DNA of 64,000 bases from Burkholderia metallica (GTDB lineage: Bacteria; Pseudomonadota; Gammaproteobacteria; Burkholderiales; Burkholderiaceae). A model generated the notes under the pieces. It was not told the origin of the DNA, did no database searches, and was given only the letters and a program-made list of their open reading frames with translations. Each line of letters starts with the position of its first letter. Position 1 is the first letter of the stretch. Positions 62,730-64,000 of the stretch are shown one piece after another. The position numbers were made by a program, and so were the translations under genes. The stretch covers positions 310,001 to 374,000 of the forward strand of contig NZ_CADFDB010000007.1 in the NCBI RefSeq assembly GCF_902832845.1. Direction: 5' to 3'.

Positions 62730-64000
62730 ATGTCAAATTCCCCGCGCCCCGCCCCGCCTCAAGAACCGGAACTTAATCAGCTGCTCACAGCAGCTCTTGA
62801 GCAAATCGAATCGACTCGATATCCAAACGTCGAGATGTCAATCCTCGATGCGATAAAAAGTAACGATCTCGACGTTTGGCTTAGTGCAGTCAATCATATT
62901 CATAAATTAGCGAAAGGGATCAAAGAGGCCCTCGTTAATGATGATCGCTTCGTCGGCGACACAGTAAAAATGATGCATAGTGGCCTAGGCGGAGCAACAG
63001 GCTTCTACCCCCACTTTGTGGATCAGCTTTTAATACGACGCGCCGTCATCACAGGTTCTGCCGATGGGGCAATTCGCTGGCTCGCCAAGGTCCTCAATAG
63101 CACCCACGCAACTGGCAAGCTAATCTTAGCGCTTTGGGGCGTTCCGGTCGAAAAGCCAATTCAATTGACTGACAGCATCTCAATCGTTCCTTTTGACGAC
63201 ATTCCCGACAGCGATCAAAAGAGAATAATTGGCGAACACACTCACCGCATGAACGGAATTGTCGCATCAGCCCTCGACTTTGTACCACCAAAATCTGCCC
63301 TCGTTACCAGCCGTACAATTTCGCCAATTATTTATGATGCAGACAACACACATTTAAACGTCGAATCCTATATCAAAGACCATGACTTACTGAGGGAGAT
63401 TGCGCTTGTTCTCACAGTTATCGGCCCTCGCGCATCGCTGCCCTCTTTGCTGTGGTTTACGTTTGACGACCCTGATTTTGAATTGGGCTCATTTCGCACG
63501 ACTCCATTGACCGAGATAGTACCTACCCGCCCAATCGATTATCCAAATCTCGATCCCAACGAAGCTAAAGAGGTCGTCGGCGCATACCTCCAACTTGCAC
63601 CCGATGTCCGCCGCCACATCAATGTCGCGCTTGAAAGAATCAATCAGGCACAACGACGCGGAAATGTTGGAGATCGAGCTGTCGAACTTGCAACCGCATT
63701 TGAAACGCTTGTAGGCGATGGTGACAAGAATGAAATGACGCACAAAGTAAAAGTTCGAACGGTGAGGATGCTAGGCGGATCGATCGATGAGCGAAGCATT
63801 AACGCGACGATAATCAACAAGGCCTATTCAATACGAAGCACTCTAGTTCACACTGGCCGAGTCAACCCCGAATCGACCGAAACGATTAACGGAGAAAGAC
63901 TACCAGTCTCCGACATCATAGAACGCGCGTTGATATTGTGCGTAAAATTAACAAAATGTATGATTATGCGCGGAGAGATTCCAAGCTGGCGTATTTTTGA
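62730..64000 (+). CDS. HEPN/ApeA-like putative anti-phage protein (3' end outside window)
   Basis: 423 codons are visible; the frame stays open to the edge. The N-terminal two thirds have no known domain (ELNQLLTAALEQIESTRYPNVEMSILDAI, LGGATGFYPHFVDQLLIRRAVITGS). The C-terminal part resembles the ApeA-type HEPN domain: RINQAQRRGNVGDRAVELATAFETLVGD, KVRTVRMLGG and KAYSIRSTLVHTG. That last segment contains the Arg-x4-His motif (RSTLVH) typical of HEPN ribonucleases. ApeA is a single-gene abortive-infection defence protein. Base composition is much lower in GC than Burkholderia core genes. A TAG stop lies just upstream in frame, so 62730 is the first possible ATG. No good ribosome-binding site. 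Confidence 0.65.
   Translation, partial: MSNSPRPAPPQEPELNQLLTAALEQIESTRYPNVEMSILDAIKSNDLDVWLSAVNHIHKLAKGIKEALVNDDRFVGDTVKMMHSGLGGATGFYPHFVDQLLIRRAVITGSADGAIRWLAKVLNSTHATGKLILALWGVPVEKPIQLTDSISIVPFDDIPDSDQKRIIGEHTHRMNGIVASALDFVPPKSALVTSRTISPIIYDADNTHLNVESYIKDHDLLREIALVLTVIGPRASLPSLLWFTFDDPDFELGSFRTTPLTEIVPTRPIDYPNLDPNEAKEVVGAYLQLAPDVRRHINVALERINQAQRRGNVGDRAVELATAFETLVGDGDKNEMTHKVKVRTVRMLGGSIDERSINATIINKAYSIRSTLVHTGRVNPESTETINGERLPVSDIIERALILCVKLTKCMIMRGEIPSWRIF

Larger units (their letters stand above)
52716..64000. mobile_element. Integrated island (left part; right end outside window)
   Basis: It begins at the tRNA 3' fragment and contains an AT-richer DUF262 gene, a minus-strand phage module (54769-62187), a serine recombinase and an AT-rich HEPN gene at the right edge. 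Gene content, changing base composition and the tRNA remnant mark it as acquired. No tyrosine integrase is in view; by the tRNA geometry it should lie beyond the right end, next to the intact tRNA. Confidence 0.7.

Noticed and set aside
62336-62776. A 146-codon plus-strand frame (starting MAKGLRAW)
   Set aside because: The first 30 residues look gene-like, but the rest is Pro/Arg-rich and overlaps the HEPN start in another frame. It could be a truncated phage gene.

Overview
The window is high-GC chromosomal DNA of a Burkholderia, most likely the Burkholderia cepacia complex. Three things point there: a complete Flp/Tad pilus cluster beside odhA-odhB-lpdA, a rimP-nusA-infB-rbfA-truB block next to a MarR-EmrAB-type efflux operon, and several small proteins of a Burkholderia type. 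The species is an inference from gene content and order; no 16S rRNA is present.

Layout. (1) 1-13448, minus strand: a Tad pilus cluster read right to left, flp-tadV-tadE-rcpC-rcpA-tadZ-tadA-tadB-tadC-tadD-DUF3613-tadG, followed by a sigma-54 enhancer-binding regulator and the start of a small exported protein. (2) 13449-19050, plus strand: a textbook sigma-54 promoter (TGGCACG-N4-TTGCA) in front of two repeat-rich lipoproteins, one with collagen-like Gly-Thr-Ser triplets, and an orphan TpsB/FhaC-type outer-membrane transporter. (3) 19181-29430: a DUF2147 protein, an orphan transposase-like DUF4096 protein, zapE, the 2-oxoglutarate dehydrogenase genes and typA. (4) 29695-34742: an autoregulated-looking marR gene and a three-gene MFS tripartite efflux operon. 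(5) 34779-41399, minus strand: the translation/transcription operon rimP-nusA-infB-rbfA-truB, with a recognisable promoter and a leader terminator that can form an alternative fold. (6) 41626-52574: rluB-scpB, an aminotransferase, a LysR regulator, a second DUF4096 orphan, several small or envelope proteins and bamC.

(7) 52716-64000 (window end) is an integrated island. It begins with a detached 3' piece of a tRNA, best read as tRNA-Pro, that still has its terminator but lacks the 5' half. Inside are a DUF262/HNH protein, a remnant of a T7-like podophage (a gp15-like internal virion protein, small co-oriented ORFs, an HNH endonuclease, a serine recombinase) and, running off the right edge, a HEPN/ApeA-like protein. 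The two outer genes look like anti-phage defence genes flanking phage remains.

The most noteworthy non-coding signals are: the sigma-54 promoter with an upstream dyad, the rimP leader, paired TTGCC-N4-CAA sites around marR, a 23-nt motif repeated three times in gaps of the phage module (candidate phage-polymerase promoters), and a cluster of CGTTCCG/CGGAACG sites in front of the serine recombinase. Many long ORFs opposite real genes are high-GC shadows and are left out.
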